This document shows, in pieces, positions 1 through 7,149 of a stretch of 8,945 nt of DNA (its first letter is position 1; every line of letters starts with the position of its first letter). The position numbers were made by a program, and so were the translations under genes. The notes beneath the pieces are model-generated. The model had not been told where the DNA came from. It was given only the letters and a program-made list of their open reading frames with translations, and did not search any database. Source of the DNA: Lentisphaeria bacterium (GTDB lineage: Bacteria > Verrucomicrobiota > Lentisphaeria > JABSQK01 > UBA12247); contig DMTJ01000528.1 in NCBI GenBank assembly GCA_003477185.1, positions 1 to 8,945 on the forward strand, read 5' to 3'.

Positions 1-162
1 ACAAACTTCTCCCTTCACACTTCCTCCCCTCCAGGCGCGCAGCGCCCTATCCCGGAGGGATAATCGAACGTAGCCAGTCACCTCGTCCCCGCGCCCCGGA
101 TGGGGTGGTGCCAGAAAGCGTTGCCATAGCTGCGCATACTCAGGCGATCCTGTGATTTGGAT
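1..162 (-). other. unidentified structured stretch downstream of the giant gene
   Basis: No recognisable gene lies here. On the minus strand one frame stays open from base 162 to the window edge (54 codons, reading for example SPEYAQLWQRFLAPPH), but it follows a TAA at 165-163 and has no ATG; the only near-start is a GTG at 81. A second minus-strand frame holds a 19-codon ORF at 137-78 (MRSYGNAFWHHPIRGAGTR). Bases 27-59 can fold into a nested dyad: CCCTCC (27-32) with GGAGGG (54-59), enclosing GGCGC (34-38) with GCGCC (42-46). Open frames in several registers plus nested dyads would suit an interspersed repeat or the start of a gene continuing beyond the window. Neither can be decided from this sequence. 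Confidence 0.3.
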
Positions 163-166
163 TTAC

Positions 167-189
167 GCCTGGTGGCACTCCCGCCAGGC
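167..189 (-). terminator. weak hairpin just past the giant gene's stop codon
   Basis: GCCTGG (167-172) pairs with CCAGGC (184-189), followed by one mismatch on the minus-strand transcript (a wobble pair on the plus strand), two more G-C pairs and a 5-nt loop. It starts 4 nt downstream of the stop codon of the large minus-strand gene, where a terminator is expected. No U-run follows it on the minus strand, so it is not a classical intrinsic terminator. It could instead protect the mRNA 3' end. Confidence 0.3.
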
Positions 190-192
190 GCG

Positions 193-3100
193 TCAGTCCT
201 GCGCCGCAAGGATAGCGGGCACGCTCACCACTGCAGACTTGTTCCCAGCGAAGTCGACAAACTGCACGTCCAGCCATTGCCCAGGCTCAGCACTCTGGCA
301 CAACTCGGCCAGCTTAAACGTATGTTCGGTTTTCTTGCCCCGGTCAATGATCGTGCCGTCGGCGTCATACAGCCTCCAGAGCACATGCTCGATGCCAGAC
401 TGGTCAAAGCCATCGACCGTAAGCTCGGACTTCTCATTCCACCCAGAATGCACGTAGAGCGACCGCACTTCGAGCACCTGCTTCTTCTTGAATTCCGGCG
501 TTCGAAAGCTGATCTGGCGGATGCGTTTGGCCTTTGGGATGACGCTGGATACATCAATTGTCACCAGGCGCCAGCCTTCTTTACCACCTAGCACCGGGCG
601 AGTGGAGACCGAGATGTGCTCCGCGTGGTCTCCGGCAACGGGCCAGACCTGCAGATTCTCCTTGCCGCTGCCAGCACTGATCTCCACGTCCAACGTCGGA
701 GCATCGTCCCCGTCCAGCACTCGCCACCAAAACGAAACATACTGTGACTTCTCGGGGAACGTGCGCGAAACCAGCGACATCTTGTTTCCTTCGCCAGTAG
801 CCACTTGCCGGTAGCTGGGTTCCATCCGGCGGATGTGGATGGTCTTGATTTCCGCGCTGTTCTTCTCGTTCCGAAACGGGTAAACCTCTGAAAACGCCTG
901 CGGCCAGGGAAGGCGAAAGACGTCGTCACTGAACGTGTGAGTCAGCCAAGTGGGCGGCATCTCGTCCTGCGCGGGCTTGCTCAACACCACCTCCAGATCC
1001 TCTATCCTGTTCCCAGCCCCGTCCTGCATCCCGACAAATTTCAAGGTCTCCGGAAATTTTCCCGCATCAATTCTATGCCGCAATAACCGGATCCAATCCA
1101 CAGTCAGACGGTTCTCGGTCCCTGTAATCTCCAGCTTGGCCGTGTGCTTCGAGAGGGCAACTTTCCAAGTGCCGATCAGCAGTTCCAGCTTAGCGATGTC
1201 CACTGGCGCTCCAGTCCCGATATCCCAGGTGATGGTCAGAACCTTGCCATTAAAGAGCGGATCATCCGGGGTTTCCCGACTCACCGTCGCCGTCGGCGCT
1301 GTCCGGTCGACCAGAAAAGGCACACAGGTGATCTGAGACTGCCGGCCGCCGGTGTCGATCGCTCGCAGATAGAGTTGGTACACGCCGTCGGCTAGATCTA
1401 CCAAGGCACGATCATGCGGTTCATCGTTTATCACAGTCTCCCACTGCAGCCCAGTCAGTTGCTCAGTCGTCAACTGCCCAATCGACTCCAGCCCCGGCCA
1501 GACGCAGATCTGCACGGTCTCGACACCATCGTAATCAAAGTACCGCGGCGTAAAATTGAGCGCGTCGCTGACGGCCGGCCCGAAGACGAGATCATCTAGG
1601 TCCAATGTCGACCAGGGCCCAGTCTGATCAAGCTTGTGGTACGAGCCGAATCCAACGCTGGTAGCGGAATAAAAATTGCTAGAGTAAGGCACGGCAGTCG
1701 GGGTCTGCGCCACGATTCCCGTCCAAGTATGCCACTCACGATCCCCCAGCAACTGATGACTGAACGGCACCGTCGCCCCGACCGGCTCTGACAACTGTAT
1801 TTTCTCGCGATTGCCAGCGCGCAGCGATACGCTTGCCGTGGGATCAGCCCGATACCGAAACTGAAGAATCGGGTGACTCGCCAAATTCAATTTTTGCGTA
1901 GCAAGCTGGGCGCGTAGCCGCTGCAACCTGCCCCCGTTGCACACGCTCAAATGTGCGGAGTCCGCAACCCCGCGCGGGGCTTTGCGCGCAATCGCTGTGT
2001 AGGCCACCCGCTCTTGCCCCATGGCGTCGAAGTTTACCAGATGCTTCGTCAGCCCGTCCAGTGATTGAAGAACGGGCCCGCGCAGATTGGGCCGGCGCTG
2101 CCACGACAACACATCTGCATAACTCCCATCTTGCCACGACAGCTTCACGGGGAGACCACCGGGCTCAAAATGCTCATCGTCCAGCCGCCCCCGCCACTGC
2201 ATCGGGCCCAGGGGTTCCAGCTCTACTTTCTTGCCCGCCACCTTAGCTACGAGCTTCGCCCGCGCCTGAACCCGGGACTCCCCTTCGATCAGGAATGCGT
2301 CAGACACCTCCGGATCCCAGAACACAGAAATGCCAGCCTTCTCCTCCAGCCAGGCGATCTGGCGCGTCATGTGCCCGCCCGGGCCCACCACCCGCACCCA
2401 AAACCGATTCAGGCCAGGCTGACTGATCGTGGCGAGGTGATCGCTCGCTTGCTCAAGCCCCTCGTGAGCTGTGGTAAGCGTGCTCTCGGGCTTCGAGGTC
2501 ACCACGCCGCTAATCTCGCCCACATCGAACCACTCTTGGACAAGCCGGGGCGGCGCTGTGAGAATCGGGGTAAATCCCGCGATGGTGTAGCTAGCGCCAG
2601 GCCTATTGCCTTTCAGCCCACTGAGAATCAGCCCAGGCTCACGATTGCCAAACTGGATGTTTGTGATGCGCGTCTCAGGTGTGGTCCCGGAGCTGGGCAG
2701 CCAGACCGTCACGTCCACCTCCTCTCTTAGCCCCACCTCTGTATGTCCCAGCAGCTTCAGCCGTGAATCGGCAATCTCCGCGCCACATAGGCGCTGTACG
2801 TAGCGATCGGTACGCTTGCCTTCGCCCAGGTCAAAGTGGAAGTTAAAAAGTGCGTCATCGCTTCGTGACGCGGTAAACAGAAAGCCGACAACGTCCGCTA
2901 CGGCCACAGAGTCTCCCAGATAATCCAGCGAGAATTCCCCACTCCCAAGCACGTTCGTCACGGTTGCTGCCGGAGGATGCAGCGAGTTGAGTCTGCCTGC
3001 CCAGGCCACACGCGCCCGCGCCACATCATCGGTCGACGCCCAGTCGTCCTCCACCAGTGCCACCAGCCGTTCCACGCCAGTCAGCGACATCTCCGCGGGC

Positions 3101-5826
3101 GCGACCGTCTGGATATCTTCAAGCTCATGGGCCGGAATTCGGCGAAAGCCAATGCGCTGCGGCGTCATCCCCTCCGCAGCTACATTGATCCGCGAGACCA
3201 TCACCGAGTTCATAAAGGTCCAGAATCCAAATGCCCCATCTTCCAGAGGCTCACCGTCCTGCGCTTCCAGCAACTGCTCGTTGTCGAACGAGTACGTCAG
3301 GGTCCCGTCGACGCGGCGCATTTTGAGGTAGTACCAGGCACCGTGCACATCGCGACCGGTCTTCTCCAACTCGTGCCGCGCCTTGCGCACATTTCCATCG
3401 CGCCTGCGCGGCACCGCATAGGTGTCGCTCTCATCGAGCTGCTCCCCGGCTCGGTAGAGCCGGGACCACAGCTGCGTGTGTTCCGGGTCCCACTCGCCGC
3501 AGGTGGCGGTGTAGCCCATGCTTGGGCTATTGCGGCTGCCATGCATCGTCACGTTCAGGTCGCCGCAACGCTCGTAGTAGCCGTGCCGCATCCCGGCATA
3601 CACTTCGACACAAAAATCCCCGCTGAACCGATACTTGGACCAGATCGCCGCCAGGCCAGTCAGGTTGTGACCGTTCATATGCGACCAGCGTGGGTCGCAT
3701 TGAAATCGATTGATGATCTGCCATTTGCCACCATTGATCAGCCAGTCGGTCGGCGCCTTGTTGAACACCGTATCCTGCACACCGTAGCGATCCACGGCGA
3801 GCTGCGTAAGGTTAGAATACCCGTCGATCCGCAGCCGCCGCCCACGCAACGGCTGAGACAGCTGGTGCCGGTGCACCACTGCATCGTCCGCGCGCACTTC
3901 GAGAAAAAAGCCGTCGACATCCACCGACAAACGCTTGGCGCCTTGCGGCAGTGCCTGCTGAAACAAAGGCTCATCCGCCTCCGACACGGCAAGGCTCACC
4001 AAAGTCTGACTGGCCCTAAACTGGAGCTCGGCCTCATCAGACTCCTCCCCCACGCCCAAATGCAGCGTACCAGCGGCCACGATTGGCACGTGCACCGTAA
4101 GCCGCCCCAAGAAATCACTCTTGTGCCAGGTCTGCGACTCGAAGTGGGACCATTCCCCCTCCGGGCTCGACCAGTGGCGCATATACGGATCTTTTTCAAA
4201 CACCCGATTCTTCTCGTACTTATTCCGCCACTGCTTCGTCGGCTGCAAGCGATACGAAATCTCCAGCACCGAGACCGGTTGCGAGCTCCGCACATACAGC
4301 CCGGACGCACCAGAATTCTCAGTGCCCTCATGCACCAGAACCAGCTCATCGTTTGCGTAGAAGCGGACATGATCCGCGTACGGCTCGGCCCACAATCGCA
4401 GCGTGTCACTGGCGGTTCTCGCCCGTTCCCAACCTGCGACCACCCTGACCATCGGGCCAATCACGCGCTCCAAAAAGTAGGTTTCCTGCGTTCCCTCTCG
4501 GACCACACGAAACCGCGAGTGCGCCCGATTACTGGCGCGACAGCCGTGAAGAATGCCCACATCACAATCCTCGGCCCCGACCTCGAAGGTAGCCGCAAAC
4601 GGATGCGCAGCATCGTCCTCGGAGCCCACCACCCAGGACCCACCGCCACGGGATTCGATCGCCACACCGTCAGGCGCTCGCGTCAGCTTCAATGGCTTCA
4701 ACTCCTCCAGTTCAAGCGCATGATAGCGAAGTCGCGCATGCGAGTCTAGCCACAACTCCTCCAGGCTAGCCAGGCGAAAGTCATCAAACCGAAATGCGCC
4801 ATCGCGCACAAACAGCCCGGCCTTCCCGCCCGGCGGCAAGGCTTCGTTCACATCGATCACACAGGTGTGATCTACATAACACCGCAAGCGTCCACTCCCG
4901 GCGGCCACGCGCAGGCGGATCCACTGCCCCGTCTGGCATTGGAATTCAGCGCCCTGCAGAAATTCACGATCCCCCGCCCCTTCACGCGATAGCACCGCCC
5001 GGGAGTTCTCCCCGTTTCGCTCTGGAATGCGCAGCTCAAACCGGTAAAGACGATCATCCGTGCTGTGCAGAAAGGTCAGCCCAGCAGCACCGGGCGCGGT
5101 AAAAATAGACACCGCGGCCTCGTAGTTGTCTGCAAACGGATATCCGGTCGCAATCTCCGCGATCCCTTCCGCCGGTGCCTTGCCGAGCAGGCTGTAGAAG
5201 TTTGGGCTGCGCTCCTCATCCAGCGGCTTCTTCTGCAGGTTCTTACTGGTGCGCTGCTCCAGCGCGTCATCCATGACCGAGCGCACTGCCCAGTCACCGG
5301 ACAGGATTTCCCAGTCTGCCAGCGGCTGAACTCCCTCACCCTCCGCCCCCATGAAGCCATCTAACCGCACAAACGGCGCAACCTTCTGAAATCGAAAAGC
5401 AGTCGTGGTGATCCCTGCAGCCTCCACTTCCACGCTAGCGGGCGCGAACGCAGCTGGCACACGCAGCACCTCGCCTTCCCCCAGATAAATCGTCCACTCA
5501 TGGGGCCGCAGCTTGGCCATCATCGTCTCGGCAGTGCCAGGCGTTGCGGAGTCCGCAACTTGCGTGGCTGGGCCCGTGTACTTGCGCAGGCGCTCGTCCT
5601 CCGCGTCTCGCTGCCAGAGTTGAATCCCCCGCTCTGCGTCCAGCCGCGCGCGCCACTGCTCCCGCTCATCCGCCGCCGACAGCGTAATCTGGATTGCGGA
5701 GTCCGCAGCCACCGGAAACGTGAGGTTCCCGGTTGGGGCACGCAGCGGTAGCACGGCGACCTCGCCGATGGCAGAGGACGTTAGAAAAAGCAGGAAGATC
5801 AGAGGGCGCGCAGTTCGCATCAACAT
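193..5826 (-). CDS. giant secreted modular protein with ConA/LamG-like and Ig-like domains, function unknown
   Basis: This is a single open frame of about 1,877 residues. The frame could open at GTG 5832, ATG 5826 or ATG 5820. No Shine-Dalgarno sequence favours one of these, and all leave a signal peptide intact: Arg residues, the hydrophobic run PLIFLLFLTSSAIG, then likely cleavage before EVAVLP. It is therefore probably exported to the periplasm or cell surface. Counting from the GTG, residues about 150-355 resemble a concanavalin/LamG or DUF1080-type sandwich (LDGF, DWEILSGDW, GQWIRLRV, GLFVRDGAFRFDDF). Residues about 360-530, 540-690 and 695-890 look like further beta-rich segments of the same style (GLYVRSS, GAWYYLKMRRVDGTL, GAFGFWTF). 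Ig-like stretches follow (about 1090-1165). The C-terminus holds two tandem cassettes (about 1260-1510 and 1630-1879), each a carbohydrate-binding-like beta sandwich followed by an Ig-like module. I see no catalytic motif, transmembrane anchor or sorting signal at the C-terminus. Polysaccharide binding or adhesion is a plausible role but is inference. Its closest neighbours are the HNH remnant upstream (divergent) and nothing identified downstream, so context does not assign a role. Confidence 0.85.
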   Translation of the reverse strand: MLMRTARPLIFLLFLTSSAIGEVAVLPLRAPTGNLTFPVAADSAIQITLSAADEREQWRARLDAERGIQLWQRDAEDERLRKYTGPATQVADSATPGTAETMMAKLRPHEWTIYLGEGEVLRVPAAFAPASVEVEAAGITTTAFRFQKVAPFVRLDGFMGAEGEGVQPLADWEILSGDWAVRSVMDDALEQRTSKNLQKKPLDEERSPNFYSLLGKAPAEGIAEIATGYPFADNYEAAVSIFTAPGAAGLTFLHSTDDRLYRFELRIPERNGENSRAVLSREGAGDREFLQGAEFQCQTGQWIRLRVAAGSGRLRCYVDHTCVIDVNEALPPGGKAGLFVRDGAFRFDDFRLASLEELWLDSHARLRYHALELEELKPLKLTRAPDGVAIESRGGGSWVVGSEDDAAHPFAATFEVGAEDCDVGILHGCRASNRAHSRFRVVREGTQETYFLERVIGPMVRVVAGWERARTASDTLRLWAEPYADHVRFYANDELVLVHEGTENSGASGLYVRSSQPVSVLEISYRLQPTKQWRNKYEKNRVFEKDPYMRHWSSPEGEWSHFESQTWHKSDFLGRLTVHVPIVAAGTLHLGVGEESDEAELQFRASQTLVSLAVSEADEPLFQQALPQGAKRLSVDVDGFFLEVRADDAVVHRHQLSQPLRGRRLRIDGYSNLTQLAVDRYGVQDTVFNKAPTDWLINGGKWQIINRFQCDPRWSHMNGHNLTGLAAIWSKYRFSGDFCVEVYAGMRHGYYERCGDLNVTMHGSRNSPSMGYTATCGEWDPEHTQLWSRLYRAGEQLDESDTYAVPRRRDGNVRKARHELEKTGRDVHGAWYYLKMRRVDGTLTYSFDNEQLLEAQDGEPLEDGAFGFWTFMNSVMVSRINVAAEGMTPQRIGFRRIPAHELEDIQTVAPAEMSLTGVERLVALVEDDWASTDDVARARVAWAGRLNSLHPPAATVTNVLGSGEFSLDYLGDSVAVADVVGFLFTASRSDDALFNFHFDLGEGKRTDRYVQRLCGAEIADSRLKLLGHTEVGLREEVDVTVWLPSSGTTPETRITNIQFGNREPGLILSGLKGNRPGASYTIAGFTPILTAPPRLVQEWFDVGEISGVVTSKPESTLTTAHEGLEQASDHLATISQPGLNRFWVRVVGPGGHMTRQIAWLEEKAGISVFWDPEVSDAFLIEGESRVQARAKLVAKVAGKKVELEPLGPMQWRGRLDDEHFEPGGLPVKLSWQDGSYADVLSWQRRPNLRGPVLQSLDGLTKHLVNFDAMGQERVAYTAIARKAPRGVADSAHLSVCNGGRLQRLRAQLATQKLNLASHPILQFRYRADPTASVSLRAGNREKIQLSEPVGATVPFSHQLLGDREWHTWTGIVAQTPTAVPYSSNFYSATSVGFGSYHKLDQTGPWSTLDLDDLVFGPAVSDALNFTPRYFDYDGVETVQICVWPGLESIGQLTTEQLTGLQWETVINDEPHDRALVDLADGVYQLYLRAIDTGGRQSQITCVPFLVDRTAPTATVSRETPDDPLFNGKVLTITWDIGTGAPVDIAKLELLIGTWKVALSKHTAKLEITGTENRLTVDWIRLLRHRIDAGKFPETLKFVGMQDGAGNRIEDLEVVLSKPAQDEMPPTWLTHTFSDDVFRLPWPQAFSEVYPFRNEKNSAEIKTIHIRRMEPSYRQVATGEGNKMSLVSRTFPEKSQYVSFWWRVLDGDDAPTLDVEISAGSGKENLQVWPVAGDHAEHISVSTRPVLGGKEGWRLVTIDVSSVIPKAKRIRQISFRTPEFKKKQVLEVRSLYVHSGWNEKSELTVDGFDQSGIEHVLWRLYDADGTIIDRGKKTEHTFKLAELCQSAEPGQWLDVQFVDFAGNKSAVVSVPAILAAQD
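1954..1966. repeat. 13-bp palindrome TGCGGAGTCCGCA, copy 1
   Basis: TGCGGA-G-TCCGCA is a perfect dyad around one central base. It lies inside the giant gene, where the minus strand reads GCG GAC TCC GCA (Ala-Asp-Ser-Ala, residues about 1290-1293). Its flanks differ from those of the other two copies, so this is not part of a longer duplicated segment. Confidence 0.75.
5545..5557. repeat. 13-bp palindrome TGCGGAGTCCGCA, copy 2 (longest)
   Basis: Identical core to copy 1. Here the dyad extends outward to GTTGCGGAGTCCGCAAC, 17 bp. It again encodes Ala-Asp-Ser-Ala, at residues about 93-96 of the giant protein, just before a Thr-Pro-Gly linker. Confidence 0.75.
5695..5707. repeat. 13-bp palindrome TGCGGAGTCCGCA, copy 3
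   Basis: Third identical copy, 150 bp from copy 2, in the same reading register (Ala-Asp-Ser-Ala, residues about 43-46), near the mature N-terminus of the giant protein. Confidence 0.75.
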
Positions 5827-5930
5827 AGGCACGGGAGTTGGGAGTAAATCACACCTTAATTAACCGCAACCGCATAGGGAACAACACAGCTGGTGCAGCT
5901 GGGCACTTGTGCACGCCTCTCCCATGGGTC

Positions 5931-5959
5931 TTGCCTCCTCCCGCTATCGCTGCTATATC
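5931..5959 (+). promoter_or_regulatory. possible sigma-70-type promoter of the HNH remnant
   Basis: TTGCCT (5931-5936) and TATATC (5954-5959) are separated by exactly 17 nt and each matches 4 of 6 positions of the -35 and -10 consensus. They lie about 65 nt upstream of the ATG at 6024. A chance match is quite possible. The divergent giant gene has no comparably good promoter; TTAATTAA at 5856-5863 is the only AT-rich element near its start. Confidence 0.25.
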
Positions 5960-6023
5960 GGTGTCTTGGAGTTGAGCGCCGGTGAGCCCTGCGAGCAAGC
6001 GGACATCGGCGAGGGCCTATCCC

Positions 6024-6416
6024 ATGACAGCGAAGTTTGAAATCGAGCACCCCAGCGATTTGGCACATTTCCGCTTGTCACACTGGGTCGAGGCCCGCTT
6101 ACACCAACTTCTCGAGCGGCAGGATGGCGGTGCGCAGCTTAGCGAAGACGAGCGACTTGAGGCAGAGGGCTTAGTCAACTTGGCCGAAACTCTGTGCGTA
6201 ATCAAGCTGCGAAGCGAACGTCTGGCTCAGGAAGCAGCGACCGTCCCAGCCCACCTTGCCCGCGCTGTCCGCAGGCGGGCGAGGAACCGCGGTGAGTATT
6301 GCGGCCTATCTCAGGTTGGCCAAGAGGCTACGTTTCATGTAGCTCACATCATACCGTATGTCTTACAGATCGAGCCCCAAGTTCAGCCGTGTCGCTTCGT
6401 CCATCTTGTCGATTGA
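6024..6416 (+). pseudogene. decayed, 3'-truncated HNH endonuclease with fused N-terminal small domain
   Basis: The ATG at 6024 is preferred over an in-frame GTG at 5982: a GGCGAGGG-type ribosome site precedes it, and the 14 extra residues look non-coding. Residues 1 to about 70 form a charged helical domain (ARLHQLLERQDGG, LSEDERLEAEGLVNLAE). I associate this domain with a small separate gene placed just before HNH genes. From about residue 76 the sequence AHLARAVRRRARNRGEYCGL followed by QEATFHVAHIIP matches the start of an HNH nuclease, normally read as NRCEYCG...FHVDHIIP. Here the first Cys of the CxxC pair is Gly (GGT at 6291) and the metal-site Asp is Ala (GCT at 6342); each is a single-base change from the expected codon. 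Recognisable homology stops at Pro111 (6356). The last 19 residues are antisense readthrough of the convergent sufT gene, so the HNH asparagine, the final histidine and the second Cys pair are absent. It is almost certainly inactive as a nuclease. Confidence 0.75.
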
Positions 6417-6713
6417 CCATGGCGGATCCCAGACAATCTCGACATGTACGTCGGTCACGCCCTTGGTCTGCCGCAGCATGTATTCCACTTCGCCCACCAA
6501 CTGTGGCCCATAGGGACACGCTGGCGTGGTCATGGTCATTTCTACTTCGATCATGCCGCTGTCTTCGATCAAAATGTCATAGATCAGGCCAAGATCCACA
6601 ATGCTGATCCCGATGTCGGGGTCAATGACTGGACGGATCACGTCGTACAGACCTTCCTTAGTCAGTACAATCTCTTCTTCTACTTCAACGGCTTCTTGCT
6701 TCTTCGTGATCAT
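6363..6713 (-). CDS. sufT: SufT-like MIP18/DUF59 Fe-S assembly factor
   Basis: A 116-residue protein of the MIP18/DUF59 family, which acts as a carrier or maturation factor for iron-sulfur proteins. Visible signatures are DPDIGISIVDLGLIY (residues 31-45), MTTPACP with the conserved Cys66, the VEIVWDPPW block (92-99) and the typical tail MDEATRLNLGL. The first 20 residues are a charged, Glu-rich lead that varies in the family. The ATG overlaps the TGA of the upstream rrf2 gene (ATGA). A GAGGAA ribosome site lies about 8 nt upstream. It is the last gene of the SUF operon, and its stop meets the HNH remnant, which reads convergently. PaaD-type proteins share the fold, but the SUF context favours SufT. 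Confidence 0.9.
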   Translation of the reverse strand: MITKKQEAVEVEEEIVLTKEGLYDVIRPVIDPDIGISIVDLGLIYDILIEDSGMIEVEMTMTTPACPYGPQLVGEVEYMLRQTKGVTDVHVEIVWDPPWSIDKMDEATRLNLGLDL

Positions 6714-7147
6714 AGCGCGGGTTCCTCACACATTACTGATTCCGGCGTAAAAGAGTCGAGACGAAAACTAAAGAGAAAGCCATTCAGCGCGCTCTGCAGC
6801 TGATGCACCCGGTCACGGATGTTGCAGCAGGCCTGCTGCGGGCAGACCCGCTCCGGCGTCCGGCAGGTGCACTTGGCAAGATTCACGGGGCCTTCCACGG
6901 CTTCTACGACGTCACCAAGTGCAATCTCCGCAAGTGGCTGCTTCAGCAGGTAGCCGCCCTTGGCCCCCTGGACAGACACGATCAGCTCGGCGCGATTCAG
7001 TGCTTGCAGCACTTTTCCCAGCACATCCTGCGGCACCTTGTAGCGCTCCCCAATCTCACGGCTGGCCACCAGCTCGCCCTCATCCAGTGAGTCCAGATGG
7101 TACAGCGAGATTAGCGCGTATTCTACTTTTCTTCCCAGTTTGAGCAT
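6710..7147 (-). CDS. Rrf2-family regulator, probable Fe-S sensing SUF repressor
   Basis: This is a 145-residue Rrf2-family winged-helix regulator. The frame extends 33 codons further upstream, but the ATG at 7147 is chosen because MLKLGRKVEYALISLYHL is the typical family N-terminus and a GGAG sits 5 nt before it. Residues about 25-70 are the helix-turn-helix and wing (ASREIGERYKVPQDVLGKVLQAL, then VQGAKGGYLL). The sensor region carries Cys93, Cys95, Cys102, Cys107 and Cys108, compatible with an Fe-S cluster site as in IscR, though the spacing is not that of E. coli IscR. It starts 2 nt after sufU ends and its TGA overlaps the sufT start. It probably controls its own operon in response to Fe-S supply; that is inferred from family and position. 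Confidence 0.9.
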   Translation of the reverse strand: MLKLGRKVEYALISLYHLDSLDEGELVASREIGERYKVPQDVLGKVLQALNRAELIVSVQGAKGGYLLKQPLAEIALGDVVEAVEGPVNLAKCTCRTPERVCPQQACCNIRDRVHQLQSALNGFLFSFRLDSFTPESVMCEEPAL

Positions 7148-7149
7148 AG

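Noticed and set aside
2977..4749. 590-codon plus-strand open frame
   Set aside because: It lies wholly antisense to the giant gene and is rich in Arg, His and Pro with no domain logic, as expected for the shadow of a GC-rich coding strand.
5888..5912. Two CAGCTG sites and a GCAC-TT-GTGC dyad as an operator
   Set aside because: Short palindromes of this size are expected by chance in 190 bp. They are not duplicated elsewhere and have no clear promoter relation.
5856..6068. 70-codon minus-strand open frame between the giant gene and the HNH remnant
   Set aside because: Half of it is antisense to the HNH N-terminal region, the rest is low-complexity Arg/Ser/Pro, and its end lies against the giant gene's start. 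It has no homology cue.
6324..6345. Hairpin (GAGGCTAC...GTAGCTC) as SUF operon terminator
   Set aside because: The stem has a bulge, no U-run follows on the minus strand, and the bases are explained by the HNH coding sequence.
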